Assembly: GCA_944324405.1 (NCBI GenBank)
Contig: CALUWF010000009.1
Coordinates: forward strand, 1-52,292
DNA: 52,292 bases
Origin: Candidatus Gastranaerophilales bacterium
Lineage (GTDB): Bacteria; Cyanobacteriota; Vampirovibrionia; Gastranaerophilales; Gastranaerophilaceae
Direction of reading: 5' to 3'
Part shown: positions 42,357 through 50,925 of the stretch, one piece after another
Layout of the letters: every line of letters starts with the position of its first letter
Numbering within the stretch: position 1 is the first letter of the stretch
Position numbers and translations under genes: made by a program
Notes under the pieces: model-generated
The model's database searches: none
What the model was told of the DNA's origin: nothing
Seen by the model: only the letters and a program-made list of their open reading frames with translations

Positions 42357-43928
42357 ATGAAAAAGATTAACAACAACTTGCACAATGGGTGCAGCGAAAA
42401 GCATGAAGTCGGAGCAATCGGCAATTTTGTAACAAACTTATTTAAAACAAAAAACCCTGACGATATGATTGAAAGTGCCAACAAGGGCGGTCTTGAAAAA
42501 ACGCTCGGTGCTTTTGACCTTATTATTTTAGGGGTAGGTGCAATTATAGGCTCGGGTATTTTTACGGTCGTAGGAATAGCTGCGGCAGGCTCGCCGGAAA
42601 GTGCGGGTGCAGGCCCGGCGCTTGTTGTATCAATGGTTCTGGCATCATTAGCGTGTGTATTTTCAGCTATGTGCTACAGTGAATTTGCCTCTATGATTCC
42701 CGTTGCAGGTTCTGCATATTTATACACCTATGCTACAATGGGCGAGTTTTTAGCCTGGATTGTCGGCTGGGTGCTGATTTTAGAATATTTAGTCGGCTAC
42801 ATAGCCGTTGCAAATGCCTGGAGCGGCTATTTAATACAATTTTTAAAGGGTTTCCCCTTTTTGCCACAGTGGCTTACTAATCCGCCCGTGTGGCTTGTTA
42901 ATGACTATTCAAGCGCGCTTGATACGCTTGCAAAGCAAGGGCTGGATCCCGCAGGGGTAATCCCGCATATAGCAGGAATTCCAATTGCTTTTAACTTACC
43001 CGCGCTTTTAATTACCATACTTATGGCTGCAATACTAATTAAAGGAATTAAAGAATCAACCAATATGGCAGGACTTATGGTAGTGATTAAGCTTGCAGTA
43101 ATTGCGCTTTTTATAATAACGGGCGCGTTTTATGTAAAGCCCGAAAACTGGGTGCCCTTTGCTCCGAACGGTTTTGAGGGTATCTTTATGGGTGCTTTTA
43201 TAATATTCTTTGCTTACATCGGCTTTGATGCCATAGCAACAGCGGCAGAGGAAACAAAAAACCCGCAAAAAAACCTTCCCATAGGCATTATAGGCTCGCT
43301 TGCCGTCTGTACCATAATATATGTTTTTGTGGCAATTGTGCTCACAGGCATGGTTCCGATAAATCAAATTGATGCACACGCTCCCATAGCTCATGCTATG
43401 CGCCTTGCAGGACAAGATTGGGTGGCGGGATTAATATCCCTTGGCGCGCTTACCGGTTTAACATCGGTTTTATTGGTTCTAATGCTCGCGGGTACAAGGA
43501 TTTTATTTGCAATGAGCCGCGATAACTATTTGCCATCAATATTAAAAACCGTTCACAAAAAATATAAAACACCGCACGTTATAACGATTATGACAGCTAT
43601 CATATGCATTTTCGGCTCACTGTTTTTAAATATTTCAACAGCGGCGGAACTTTGCAACTTCGGCACATTTACATCATTTATAATTGTGTGTGTTGCGGTG
43701 CTGATTTTAAGAAAAACAGACCCGAACAGAAAAAGACCTTTCAGGGTGCCTTTTTCACCTTTGTTTCCCATACTCGGAATTGTTTGCTGCGGCGGACTTA
43801 TGATTTATTCAATGCAATTTTTAACCACATCAAGGTTCCTTTTCCCGCTGTGGCTTATAATAGGGGTGATAATCTACCTTACATACGGCTATAAAAAACA
43901 AAGAAAAATGGAAAATAATGAAAATTAA
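42357..43928 (+). CDS. APC-family amino-acid permease
   Basis: Twelve-helix or more amino-acid/polyamine/organocation transporter of the CAT-like branch. The first helix holds LGVGAIIGSGIFTVVG, the family substrate-binding glycine run; later IPVAGSAYLYTYATMGEF and FFAYIGFDAIATAAEETKNP are hallmark stretches. 523 aa. A cationic amino acid is a likely substrate by family but not proven. It overlaps the next, closely similar permease by 11 bp; the pair is a tandem duplication. Confidence 0.9.
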   Translation: MKKINNNLHNGCSEKHEVGAIGNFVTNLFKTKNPDDMIESANKGGLEKTLGAFDLIILGVGAIIGSGIFTVVGIAAAGSPESAGAGPALVVSMVLASLACVFSAMCYSEFASMIPVAGSAYLYTYATMGEFLAWIVGWVLILEYLVGYIAVANAWSGYLIQFLKGFPFLPQWLTNPPVWLVNDYSSALDTLAKQGLDPAGVIPHIAGIPIAFNLPALLITILMAAILIKGIKESTNMAGLMVVIKLAVIALFIITGAFYVKPENWVPFAPNGFEGIFMGAFIIFFAYIGFDAIATAAEETKNPQKNLPIGIIGSLAVCTIIYVFVAIVLTGMVPINQIDAHAPIAHAMRLAGQDWVAGLISLGALTGLTSVLLVLMLAGTRILFAMSRDNYLPSILKTVHKKYKTPHVITIMTAIICIFGSLFLNISTAAELCNFGTFTSFIIVCVAVLILRKTDPNRKRPFRVPFSPLFPILGIVCCGGLMIYSMQFLTTSRFLFPLWLIIGVIIYLTYGYKKQRKMENNEN

Positions 43929-45453
43929 TACCGCACAATTTAAAAATTTTATATCAAATTTACTTGAAAAAAAAACTGTTGACGAAGTAATAGAAACGGC
44001 TAAAAAATCCGAGCTCAAAAAAACTCTCGGGGCTTTTGACCTTATAATTCTCGGTATCGGCGCAGTTGTAGGTACGGGGATTTTTACAATCGTCGGCAGT
44101 GCGATAGTGGGCGGCCCCGAGGGAGCGGGTGCAGGCCCGGCCATTATACTTTCAATGGTATTGGCTGCAATTGCAAGTATTTTCTCGGCGCTTTGCTACT
44201 CTGAAATTGCCGCAATGATACCTATTGCAGGCTCTGCCTACACTTACACCTATATTACAATGGGCGAGTTTATGGCATGGCTTGTAGGTTGGATTTTAAT
44301 GCTTGAATACGCTATAGGCAACATAACGATTGCAAGCGCCTGGAGCGGATATTTTGCACAGTTTTTAAAAGGCTTTAAACAAGTTTTGCCCGATTTTATA
44401 ACAACCTTTCCAATTTGGCTGAGAAATGACTATCGCTCAATAAGCCTTATGTGTGACAGATTTGGCTATGATATTCATGATAAAGTCCCTTTTTTATTCG
44501 ACAAAATACCTTTTGCCATAAACCTTCCCGCAATTTTTATCGTGGTATTGCTGACTTTAATACTTGTAAAGGGTGTCAGGGAATCTACGCGCTTTGCGGG
44601 GATTATGGTTGCGATAAATCTTTTTATAATATCAACCTTTATTTTTGTCGGCGCACACTATGTACAGCCTGAAAACTGGACGCCTTTTATGCCAAACGGC
44701 TTTTCGGGGGTTGTAATGGGAGCATTTTTGATTTTCTTTGCCTACATCGGTTTTGATGCCATATCAACAACGGCAGAGGAAACAAAAAACCCGCAAAAAG
44801 ATATCCCTATAGGAATTTTGGGCACACTGTGCATTTGTACCGTTTTATACATAGGCGTCGCACTTGTACTTACCGGTATGGTGCCCTGTAAATTAATTGA
44901 TATTCAAGCACCCATAGCTCATGCTATGCACCATGTGGGTAAAGACTGGTTTGCGGGTTTTATCTCGGCGGGCGCATTGGCAGGGCTGACTTCAGTTTTA
45001 CTTGTCTACCAGCTCGGCACGGTAAGAATACTCTATGCCATGAGCCGTGATAAGTTTTTACCAAGAAACTTAAGGGTTGTAAACAGAAAAACAAGAGTAC
45101 CCAACCTTTTAACCTGGGTTTGCGGTCTTGTAGTTATTATAGGCTCTTTATTTATGGATTTAAATATATCGGCGGAGCTTTGTAACTTCGGTACATTTAC
45201 ATCTTTTATCATAATTTGTATTATAGTTTTAATTTTAAGAAAAACTGATCCTGACAGAAAAAGACCCTTTAAGGTGCCTTTTGTACCTCTGTTTCCGATT
45301 TTAGGCATACTCTTTTGCGGCGGACTGATTGTTTTTTCGCTCAAAACCCTTAAAACTTCATCGGTTTTATTCCCAATCTGGATAATAATCGGCGTTATGA
45401 TTTACTTTGCCTACGGATATCGCGCACACAGAAATAAAAATCAAAAAAGATAA
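43918..45453 (+). CDS. APC-family amino-acid permease, tandem paralogue
   Basis: Closely related to the upstream permease, with the same blocks: LGIGAVVGTGIFTIVGSA, IPIAGSAYTYTYITMGEF, FFAYIGFDAISTTAEETKNP, and FGTFTSFIIICIIVLILRKT near the end. 511 aa. Differences concentrate in the loops and the middle, suggesting a different substrate range. Co-translated with the first copy. Ends 55 bp before the convergent HD-GYP-like gene. Confidence 0.9.
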   Translation: MKINTAQFKNFISNLLEKKTVDEVIETAKKSELKKTLGAFDLIILGIGAVVGTGIFTIVGSAIVGGPEGAGAGPAIILSMVLAAIASIFSALCYSEIAAMIPIAGSAYTYTYITMGEFMAWLVGWILMLEYAIGNITIASAWSGYFAQFLKGFKQVLPDFITTFPIWLRNDYRSISLMCDRFGYDIHDKVPFLFDKIPFAINLPAIFIVVLLTLILVKGVRESTRFAGIMVAINLFIISTFIFVGAHYVQPENWTPFMPNGFSGVVMGAFLIFFAYIGFDAISTTAEETKNPQKDIPIGILGTLCICTVLYIGVALVLTGMVPCKLIDIQAPIAHAMHHVGKDWFAGFISAGALAGLTSVLLVYQLGTVRILYAMSRDKFLPRNLRVVNRKTRVPNLLTWVCGLVVIIGSLFMDLNISAELCNFGTFTSFIIICIIVLILRKTDPDRKRPFKVPFVPLFPILGILFCGGLIVFSLKTLKTSSVLFPIWIIIGVMIYFAYGYRAHRNKNQKR

Positions 45454-45454
45454 T

Positions 45455-45480
45455 AAAAACTCCCTTAATATTAAGGGAGT
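45455..45480 (-). terminator. terminator of HD-GYP-like gene
   Basis: Perfect 22-bp palindrome (45459-45480). On the minus strand it is followed by a TTTT run, so it stops the leftward transcript; it may also stop the permease transcript. Confidence 0.8.
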
Positions 45481-45508
45481 GGTCTAACTTTTGACTTATG
45501 CTTAAAAT

Positions 45509-46792
45509 TTAAGATTTTAATTTTACAAGCGCATCCACAACAACAGGATCCCATTTAACTGCGCTCTCACTCTTTAAGACTTCAAGAGCAGCCTCATTTG
45601 TAAGAGCTTTCCTTTGCGGTCTGTCTTCCAAAAGGGCGCAATAGGCGTCAGCAACAGCAATAATTCTTGAGCCAAAAGGTATGGAATTACCGTTTAAGCC
45701 TTCCGGTGCGCCTTGTCCGTTCCAGCGCTCGCGCTGATAATGGATATAAGGCACAACTTCTGACATAAAGTTTATATTCATAAGAAGGCTAACGCCCGCA
45801 TTTGGGTGTTCCTGTAATTTTTCCCACTCTTCTTTTGTGAGCTTTTCTTTTTTGCAGAACAATTCGTCGCTTAATGTAATTTTGCCGATATTTTGCAAAA
45901 GTCCCGCGTAATATATCAAATCTGTTGTTTTTTCATTTAATTCAAGGTAATGACAAATTTCGCGCGACAATTCCGCCGTTCTTCTTGAATGGTTGTTTTC
46001 GTATTTTCCTTTGCAATCAACCGCATAGGCAAGTTTTTCAACAAATGCCTGCTGCTGGTCACCAAGGTCACCTATTATCGCGGTGAGCTGGGCACGAAGA
46101 TTTTGAAGTTCTGATGTCGACACCACTTTTTGGCAGATAAGACGATTAACTTCATCAATTAATTTTTGCAAACCCAAAGAAGTTACAAAAAGCCCTGCGG
46201 TAATTTTTATTAAATCAGCAAATTGTTCTTCAATTGGTTTATCCTGTGCTCTTATAACCTCAATTGAGCCTATGCATTCAAAGTTGTTTTTCATCGGAAA
46301 AACACTTATCTGCCGGCCGTCTTTTATAAAAACAATGTCTTTTTCATCTTTATGACAGTTAAGAATATAATCTTCAATTTTATCTGTTTTTTTGTCATTA
46401 CTGCTTCCGCAGAGTTTTAATTTTTCACCTTTTTTGGAAAGATAAATATTGCACTCATCAAGCGAGAGCATAAGTTTTATGGTCTTTGCTATCGAATTAT
46501 ATATAACGTAATCTTCGTTATTTTTAAAGCCTAAAAGCGACAGGGTGTTATCAATCGAATAAATCGAAACGAGCTCTCTCAGCTGTTCTTTTAAACTTTC
46601 ATTTTTGTCGCGCACCTTATCGCCGATTTTATGCGCCAATTCGGGATTTATAAGGTGCTCTGTTAAAAAATCACCAAGATTAAGCGCAAAAATTTCTTCC
46701 AACGGATCGTCATCAAGCAGGTTTATAGAGCGCGAGTATATAGAAACCCCCTGTTCTTTACCTTCACTTTTACGGTTTCCAAAGTTTTCCAT
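45509..46792 (-). CDS. GAF plus degenerate HD-GYP domain protein
   Basis: N-terminal helices, a GAF-like region (about 85-210), a coiled-coil linker, then an HD-GYP-like domain (about 255-427) with HSRRTAELSREI, EEWEKLQEHPNAGVSLL, SRIIAVADAYCALLEDRPQR. The metal-binding HD pair is replaced by Gln-Asn (LLQNIGKI at about 300), the HHE is QRE, the D of WDG is Asn, and GYP is GAP (RWNGQGAPEGL). Cyclic-di-GMP phosphodiesterase activity is therefore unlikely; a sensor or binding role is more plausible. AGGA precedes the ATG. Divergent from metX. Confidence 0.85.
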   Translation of the reverse strand: MENFGNRKSEGKEQGVSIYSRSINLLDDDPLEEIFALNLGDFLTEHLINPELAHKIGDKVRDKNESLKEQLRELVSIYSIDNTLSLLGFKNNEDYVIYNSIAKTIKLMLSLDECNIYLSKKGEKLKLCGSSNDKKTDKIEDYILNCHKDEKDIVFIKDGRQISVFPMKNNFECIGSIEVIRAQDKPIEEQFADLIKITAGLFVTSLGLQKLIDEVNRLICQKVVSTSELQNLRAQLTAIIGDLGDQQQAFVEKLAYAVDCKGKYENNHSRRTAELSREICHYLELNEKTTDLIYYAGLLQNIGKITLSDELFCKKEKLTKEEWEKLQEHPNAGVSLLMNINFMSEVVPYIHYQRERWNGQGAPEGLNGNSIPFGSRIIAVADAYCALLEDRPQRKALTNEAALEVLKSESAVKWDPVVVDALVKLKS

Positions 46793-46875
46793 ACAATTTT
46801 CCTATATGTGTTTTCTTGTAATTATACTATCGGCACATTTTTGAAAAACTTTTGCCGTTTTTACAAAAACTATAC

Positions 46876-46901
46876 TAAAGTTTACATAAAGATAAACTTT
46901 A
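46876..46901 (+). promoter_or_regulatory. inverted repeat, candidate metX operator
   Basis: 9-bp arms TAAAGTTTA and TAAACTTTA separated by 8 bp, ending 13 bp before the metX -10 box. Its symmetry and place suit a dimeric repressor or activator; the protein is unknown. Confidence 0.5.
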
Positions 46902-46910
46902 ATTTGATTA

Positions 46911-46931
46911 TGTTAAAATGCTGATGTTATG
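46911..46931 (+). promoter_or_regulatory. extended -10 promoter next to metX start codon
   Basis: TG-T-TAAAAT (46911-46919) ends 9 nt before the ATG at 46929, with no Shine-Dalgarno; identical in sequence to the box before dgt. Confidence 0.5.
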
Positions 46932-48026
46932 GATGAAAAAATTATTGTTGAAACAAAATATTATAAAATTAACAAACCCGTCGAGCTTGAGTGCAAAAGA
47001 GAGCTAAAAGACATTCAGGTTGCATACGAAACGTACGGGACACTAAACGAACAGGGCGACAATGCAATATTAATCCTCCATGCGCTCACGGCAGACGCGC
47101 ATGCTGCGCACTATAACTCACCCGACGATAAAAAACCCGGATGGTGGGATACAATGATTGGCGATGGCAAAGCTTTTGATACCAAAAGATTTTTTGTTAT
47201 CTGCTCAAATGTGCTTGGCGGCTGCAAAGGCACCACCGGGCCAAGCTCCATAAACCCGCAGACAGGCAGGGAATACGCCCTTGATTTTCCGGTTATAACC
47301 GTAAATGATATGGTAAAAGTGCAAAAAGAACTTATTGACTATCTTGGGGTAAAAAAATTAATCGTCGTAGGCGGTTCAATGGGCGGTATGCAGGCTCTGG
47401 AGTGGAGCATTGAACATCCCGATATGGTAAAATCAACAATCATCATCGCCTGCACCCCGAGGCTTACAGCCCAGGGTATAGCATTTAACGCAGTCGGCAG
47501 AAACGCAATAATATCAGATAAAAACTTTAATAACGGCAACTATTACCACGGCGAGCACCCCGAACGCGGCTTAAGCATAGCACGCATGATAGGGCACATA
47601 ACATATCTTTGCGAAGAAGCAATGCACAATAAATTCGGCAGGGATTTTAAAGACAAACCTTCTTTTGACTTTGGCGTTGATTTTCAGGTTGAGAGCTATC
47701 TTGAACATCAGGGAAGAATTTTTGTAGACAGATTTGACGCCAACAGCTACCTCTACATTACAAAAGCCGTCGATTATTATGACCCTGCAAGGAAGTACGG
47801 AAGCCTTGAAAACGCCCTTAAGGACACAAAATCGAGGTTTTTAATAATTTCTTTTTCTTCCGACTGGCTTTTTTCTACAGAGCAGGCAAAAATTATGGCT
47901 GATGCGCTTATTCATATAAATAAAGAAGTGTCTTTTGTGGAATTGAAGAGTAACTGCGGGCATGACGCTTTTTTAATAGAGTGGGAAAAGCAGACAAAAA
48001 TTATAGAAAGTTTTTTGAAAGGTTAA
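46929..48026 (+). CDS. metX: homoserine O-acetyltransferase MetX
   Basis: Alpha/beta-hydrolase enzyme that acylates homoserine to start methionine synthesis. Nucleophile Ser150 in GGSMGGMQALEWS, oxyanion-region NVLGGCKGTTGPSS, the conserved THALTxxxH-type ILHALTADAH, and the catalytic His in LKSNCGHDAFL. 365 aa typical. Acetyl versus succinyl specificity cannot be settled here. metW follows after 1 bp. Confidence 0.95.
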   Translation: MDEKIIVETKYYKINKPVELECKRELKDIQVAYETYGTLNEQGDNAILILHALTADAHAAHYNSPDDKKPGWWDTMIGDGKAFDTKRFFVICSNVLGGCKGTTGPSSINPQTGREYALDFPVITVNDMVKVQKELIDYLGVKKLIVVGGSMGGMQALEWSIEHPDMVKSTIIIACTPRLTAQGIAFNAVGRNAIISDKNFNNGNYYHGEHPERGLSIARMIGHITYLCEEAMHNKFGRDFKDKPSFDFGVDFQVESYLEHQGRIFVDRFDANSYLYITKAVDYYDPARKYGSLENALKDTKSRFLIISFSSDWLFSTEQAKIMADALIHINKEVSFVELKSNCGHDAFLIEWEKQTKIIESFLKG

Positions 48027-48027
48027 A

Positions 48028-48618
48028 ATGCTAAACTACAGGGCAATTATAAAACTTATAAAAGAAAAATCAAAAATACTTGACCTTGGCTGCGGAAACG
48101 GCACTTTGTTTAAAATGCTTGTGGATGAGAAAAAAGTGCACGGTGTCGGAGTTGAAATAGATGAAAATTGCGTCATAGAGTCGCTCAAAAAAGGACTGAG
48201 TGTCATTCAGGGCGACCTTGACGAGGGCTTAAAACAATTTCCCGACAAAAGCTTTGACTATGCAATTTTAAATCAAACGCTGCAATCCACAAATAACCCA
48301 CAATATGTAATTGAGGAAATGTTAAGGGTAGCAAAACGCTCAGTGGTAAGCTTTCCGAATTTTGCCTACTGGAAGGTAAGGTTTTATCTTTTCTTTAAAG
48401 GCAAAATGCCAAAAAGCAGAGCACTTCCGTATGAATGGTATAACACTCCAAATATTCACCTGCTCACCGTAAATGACTTTTTTGAATTTTGCAAAAAAAG
48501 AAATATAAAAATTGAGGAATCTATATATCTTACAAGAAAAAAGGCAAGAAGCGGAATATTAATAAGGACAATTACAAACTTTTTTACGGAAGAAGCCGTT
48601 TTTGTAATTTCAAAATAA
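48028..48618 (+). CDS. metW: methionine biosynthesis protein MetW
   Basis: Methyltransferase-like partner of MetX; in some bacteria it forms a complex needed for full MetX activity. SAM-site-like ILDLGCGNGTLFKML, GVEIDENCV, then NQTLQSTNNPQYVIEEMLRV, SFPNFAYWKVRFYLFFKGKMP (split by the family at FPNFAYW), and YNTPNIHLLTVNDF. 196 aa normal. The metX-metW order is conserved in many phyla. Confidence 0.95.
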   Translation: MLNYRAIIKLIKEKSKILDLGCGNGTLFKMLVDEKKVHGVGVEIDENCVIESLKKGLSVIQGDLDEGLKQFPDKSFDYAILNQTLQSTNNPQYVIEEMLRVAKRSVVSFPNFAYWKVRFYLFFKGKMPKSRALPYEWYNTPNIHLLTVNDFFEFCKKRNIKIEESIYLTRKKARSGILIRTITNFFTEEAVFVISK

Positions 48619-48625
48619 AACTTAC

Positions 48626-48659
48626 ACAAAAAGCGCCCTCAATAGAGCAAGGGCGCTTT
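48626..48659 (-). terminator. bidirectional terminator between metW and tpiA
   Basis: 10-bp stem AAAGCGCCCT with its complement, 10-nt loop (48630-48639 with 48650-48659). The minus strand has a T5 run, so it best serves tpiA; it also ends metXW. Confidence 0.88.
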
Positions 48660-48676
48660 GCATATTTTATAATGTT

Positions 48677-49456
48677 CTACTTCATTGCACCTTTTATGAT
48701 TTCAACGAAGCTTTCAGCTTTTAAGCTTGCACCGCCGACCAAAGCACCGTCAATATCAGATTGTGCCATCTGTTCTTTTATTGTTTCCGGTTTTACGGAG
48801 CCGCCGTATAAAATTCTTACTTTTTCAGCGTTTTCTCTTCCGGCAATTTGAGCTAAAGTATTTCTTATAACCTTAATTACGCGGTTGGCTTCTGTGCTGT
48901 CACAGGTTTTGCCCGTGCCGATTGCCCAGATGGGTTCATACGCAATTACGACATTTGCAATGTCAGACGGCTTAACATTATCCAGTGCTTTTACTATTTG
49001 TGAAGCGATATGAGAATCCGTAACGCCTAATTCACGCTGTTCAAGCGTTTCACCGCAGCAGATAATAGGAGTTAAACCTGCTTCAATTATAGCAATTGCT
49101 TTTTTGTTAATCATTTCATCTGTTTCAGAGAATATTTGACGACGTTCCGAATGACCGATAATTATAAATTTTGCGCCAAAATCTTTAATCATATCAATTG
49201 ATACTTCACCCGTAAATGCACCTTTTGGTTCAAAATAGCAATTTTGCGCAGCGAGTTTAATTCTTTCACATCCGCAGTGGCAGATATTTTCAGACACAAC
49301 GCCCAAGGATGTGAACACAGGCGCAACAACAACTTCGGGAAGCGCATCTTTGTCAATATCTTGGATTGCTTCTTTTATGGCACATACAAGTTTAGCACTT
49401 TCGGCACGATTGTTGTGCATTTTCCAGTTACCCGCAATAATAGGTCTTCTGCTCAT
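48677..49456 (-). CDS. tpiA: triosephosphate isomerase
   Basis: Glycolytic interconversion of dihydroxyacetone phosphate and glyceraldehyde 3-phosphate. Signatures: IIAGNWKMHNN, FIIIGHSERRQIF with catalytic His, the catalytic Glu in AYEPIWAIGTGKT, and ILYGGSVKPE. 259 aa. The ATG at 49456 (with AAGGAG) is used instead of an upstream in-frame start. Monocistronic. Confidence 0.97.
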   Translation of the reverse strand: MSRRPIIAGNWKMHNNRAESAKLVCAIKEAIQDIDKDALPEVVVAPVFTSLGVVSENICHCGCERIKLAAQNCYFEPKGAFTGEVSIDMIKDFGAKFIIIGHSERRQIFSETDEMINKKAIAIIEAGLTPIICCGETLEQRELGVTDSHIASQIVKALDNVKPSDIANVVIAYEPIWAIGTGKTCDSTEANRVIKVIRNTLAQIAGRENAEKVRILYGGSVKPETIKEQMAQSDIDGALVGGASLKAESFVEIIKGAMK

Positions 49457-49539
49457 TTTATAACTCCTTAAATATATATTTAACAATCAAATAATAGCAC
49501 AAAAAGCAAATTCAAGGAATAAAATTTTTAGAACAATGC

Positions 49540-49682
49540 AAGCCGCGCAACTAATTTATTTCTAATTGGGAACGGTTTCGCCCTGTCGGCAAGGCTCTCG
49601 CCTTCCCGTTCGGGCTCACACACCTAAGCCTGCTCATAAATTTCAACGCGGCACAAGCCGCGTAAGAAATTTATTTCGCAGG
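49540..49682. repeat. repeat-rich, hairpin-forming intergenic element
   Basis: Within the 234-bp gap between tpiA and pilC, AAGCCGCG-N5-AATTTATTTC occurs twice (about 49540-49562 and 49655-49676). A perfect hairpin ACGCGGC-ACAA-GCCGCGT lies at 49646-49663, and nested pairs GAACGG/CCGTTC and AAGGC/GCCTT fill the middle. The GC-richer middle contrasts with its surroundings. The core ACGCGGC also occurs in each unit of the 94-bp repeat at the left edge (TAACGCGGCAAATC), hinting at a family of interspersed elements. On the minus strand the middle reads open for about 26 codons. Confidence 0.6.
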
Positions 49683-49690
49683 TAATCTTT

Positions 49691-50917
49691 TTAGCCGTAG
49701 GCTGCAAATAGAGGCATATAGAGTGATAATGCCAGGAATAAAACTATACCGCCGATAAAGATTAACATTGCGGGCTCTACGAGTTTTGTAAATTTATCGA
49801 TAATTGCATCGAGTTTTTGGTCAATAAATGTAGTACAGTGATGCAGCAGTTCGCCCAGACGACCTGATTGTTCACCGGTTGCAATCATAAAGGTCATCAT
49901 GCTCGGTATTTGATTTGATGCCCTAAGTGCAACGGATAAGTGGGTACCTTGTTGAACCTTGGCCGTTGCCTGGAAAATAGCATCTTTCAAAACAAGGTTG
50001 TCAAGCGTCATATTTGCAAGGTACAAACAGTCTACAATCGGTATACCTGCCTCATATGCAACCTGCAAGACTGCAAGAAAGTTTGAATAATTGGCAAATC
50101 TTAACAAGTCGGACAATAGCGGAGTTTTGAGAAAAAATGCGTCAACGGGGCGTTTTGTAACGTCATTTGAAAGAATGTGTTTAATTGCCAACACAATGAA
50201 AGTTATAAACACAATCGGTACAAACCAAAACTTGCGGATGAAAAGCCCTAATGACATACAAATTTGTGTCATAAGCGGAAGTTCACGACCCAAATTATCA
50301 AACATATCTTTAAAAGCAGGGAATACAAACACAAGCATAACCGTAACAACGACACATGCAAGCAATATAACGAATATAGGATAAACAAGCGCGCCTATTA
50401 CCTTGCTTTTAATATCGTCTTGTTTTCTTAAAAGCTCCAACATACGAGTCAGGGTCTTGTCCAATTCTCCGGAGTCTTCCCCGGCTTTAACAAGACCTAC
50501 GTATACTCTGCCAAAAACTTTTCTGTGTCTTTCAAGAGTTTCCGCAAGAGTCAAACCGCCCGTGATAATATTTCTTCGAAGCTCATGGGCAATCGCTCTG
50601 ATACCTTTTGATTCCGCATTGTTTTCAAGGAACACAAGCGTTTCAATAATCGGAATACCGGTAGAAGTAAGAATTTGAAGCGTCTGGGTAAATTCAATTT
50701 TATCTTTAAGGGAAAAGGAGCTTATTTTGTTTACGGAAATATTTTTTGCGCCCGAACTCTGCGCACCCCTGTCCGCTATAGAATCGTCCGAAATTTTTGT
50801 CGGCAAAAGCCCCATTCTTTTAACCGCTTCACGCGCTGCGCGGGCGTCCGGGGCATCAACCTTGCCCTTCACTATATCTTTGTTATTTTTAAGTGCTGTA
50901 TAAGAAAATGTTGGCAT
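49691..50917 (-). CDS. pilC: type IV pilus/type II secretion inner-membrane protein PilC/GspF
   Basis: Platform protein of the pilus or secretion machine. Starts PTFSYTALKNNKDIVKGKVD, with two T2SF domains (about 65-190 and 270-395); the repeated FSLKDKIEFTQTLQILTSTG, LVKAGEDSGELDKTL and IATGEQSGRLGELL motifs mark each. Three hydrophobic segments (about 170, 225 and 380). 408 aa typical. It lies 8 bp after the ATPase gene. May work with the prepilin-like microprotein at 2743. Confidence 0.95.
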   Translation of the reverse strand: MPTFSYTALKNNKDIVKGKVDAPDARAAREAVKRMGLLPTKISDDSIADRGAQSSGAKNISVNKISSFSLKDKIEFTQTLQILTSTGIPIIETLVFLENNAESKGIRAIAHELRRNIITGGLTLAETLERHRKVFGRVYVGLVKAGEDSGELDKTLTRMLELLRKQDDIKSKVIGALVYPIFVILLACVVVTVMLVFVFPAFKDMFDNLGRELPLMTQICMSLGLFIRKFWFVPIVFITFIVLAIKHILSNDVTKRPVDAFFLKTPLLSDLLRFANYSNFLAVLQVAYEAGIPIVDCLYLANMTLDNLVLKDAIFQATAKVQQGTHLSVALRASNQIPSMMTFMIATGEQSGRLGELLHHCTTFIDQKLDAIIDKFTKLVEPAMLIFIGGIVLFLALSLYMPLFAAYG

Positions 50918-50925
50918 CTACACCT

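Noticed and set aside
42357-45453. glyS or other aminoacylation partner downstream of glyQ
   Set aside because: Both ORFs are clear APC permeases; glyS must be elsewhere.
45509-46792. Active c-di-GMP phosphodiesterase
   Set aside because: The HD, HHE, WDG and GYP motifs are all substituted.
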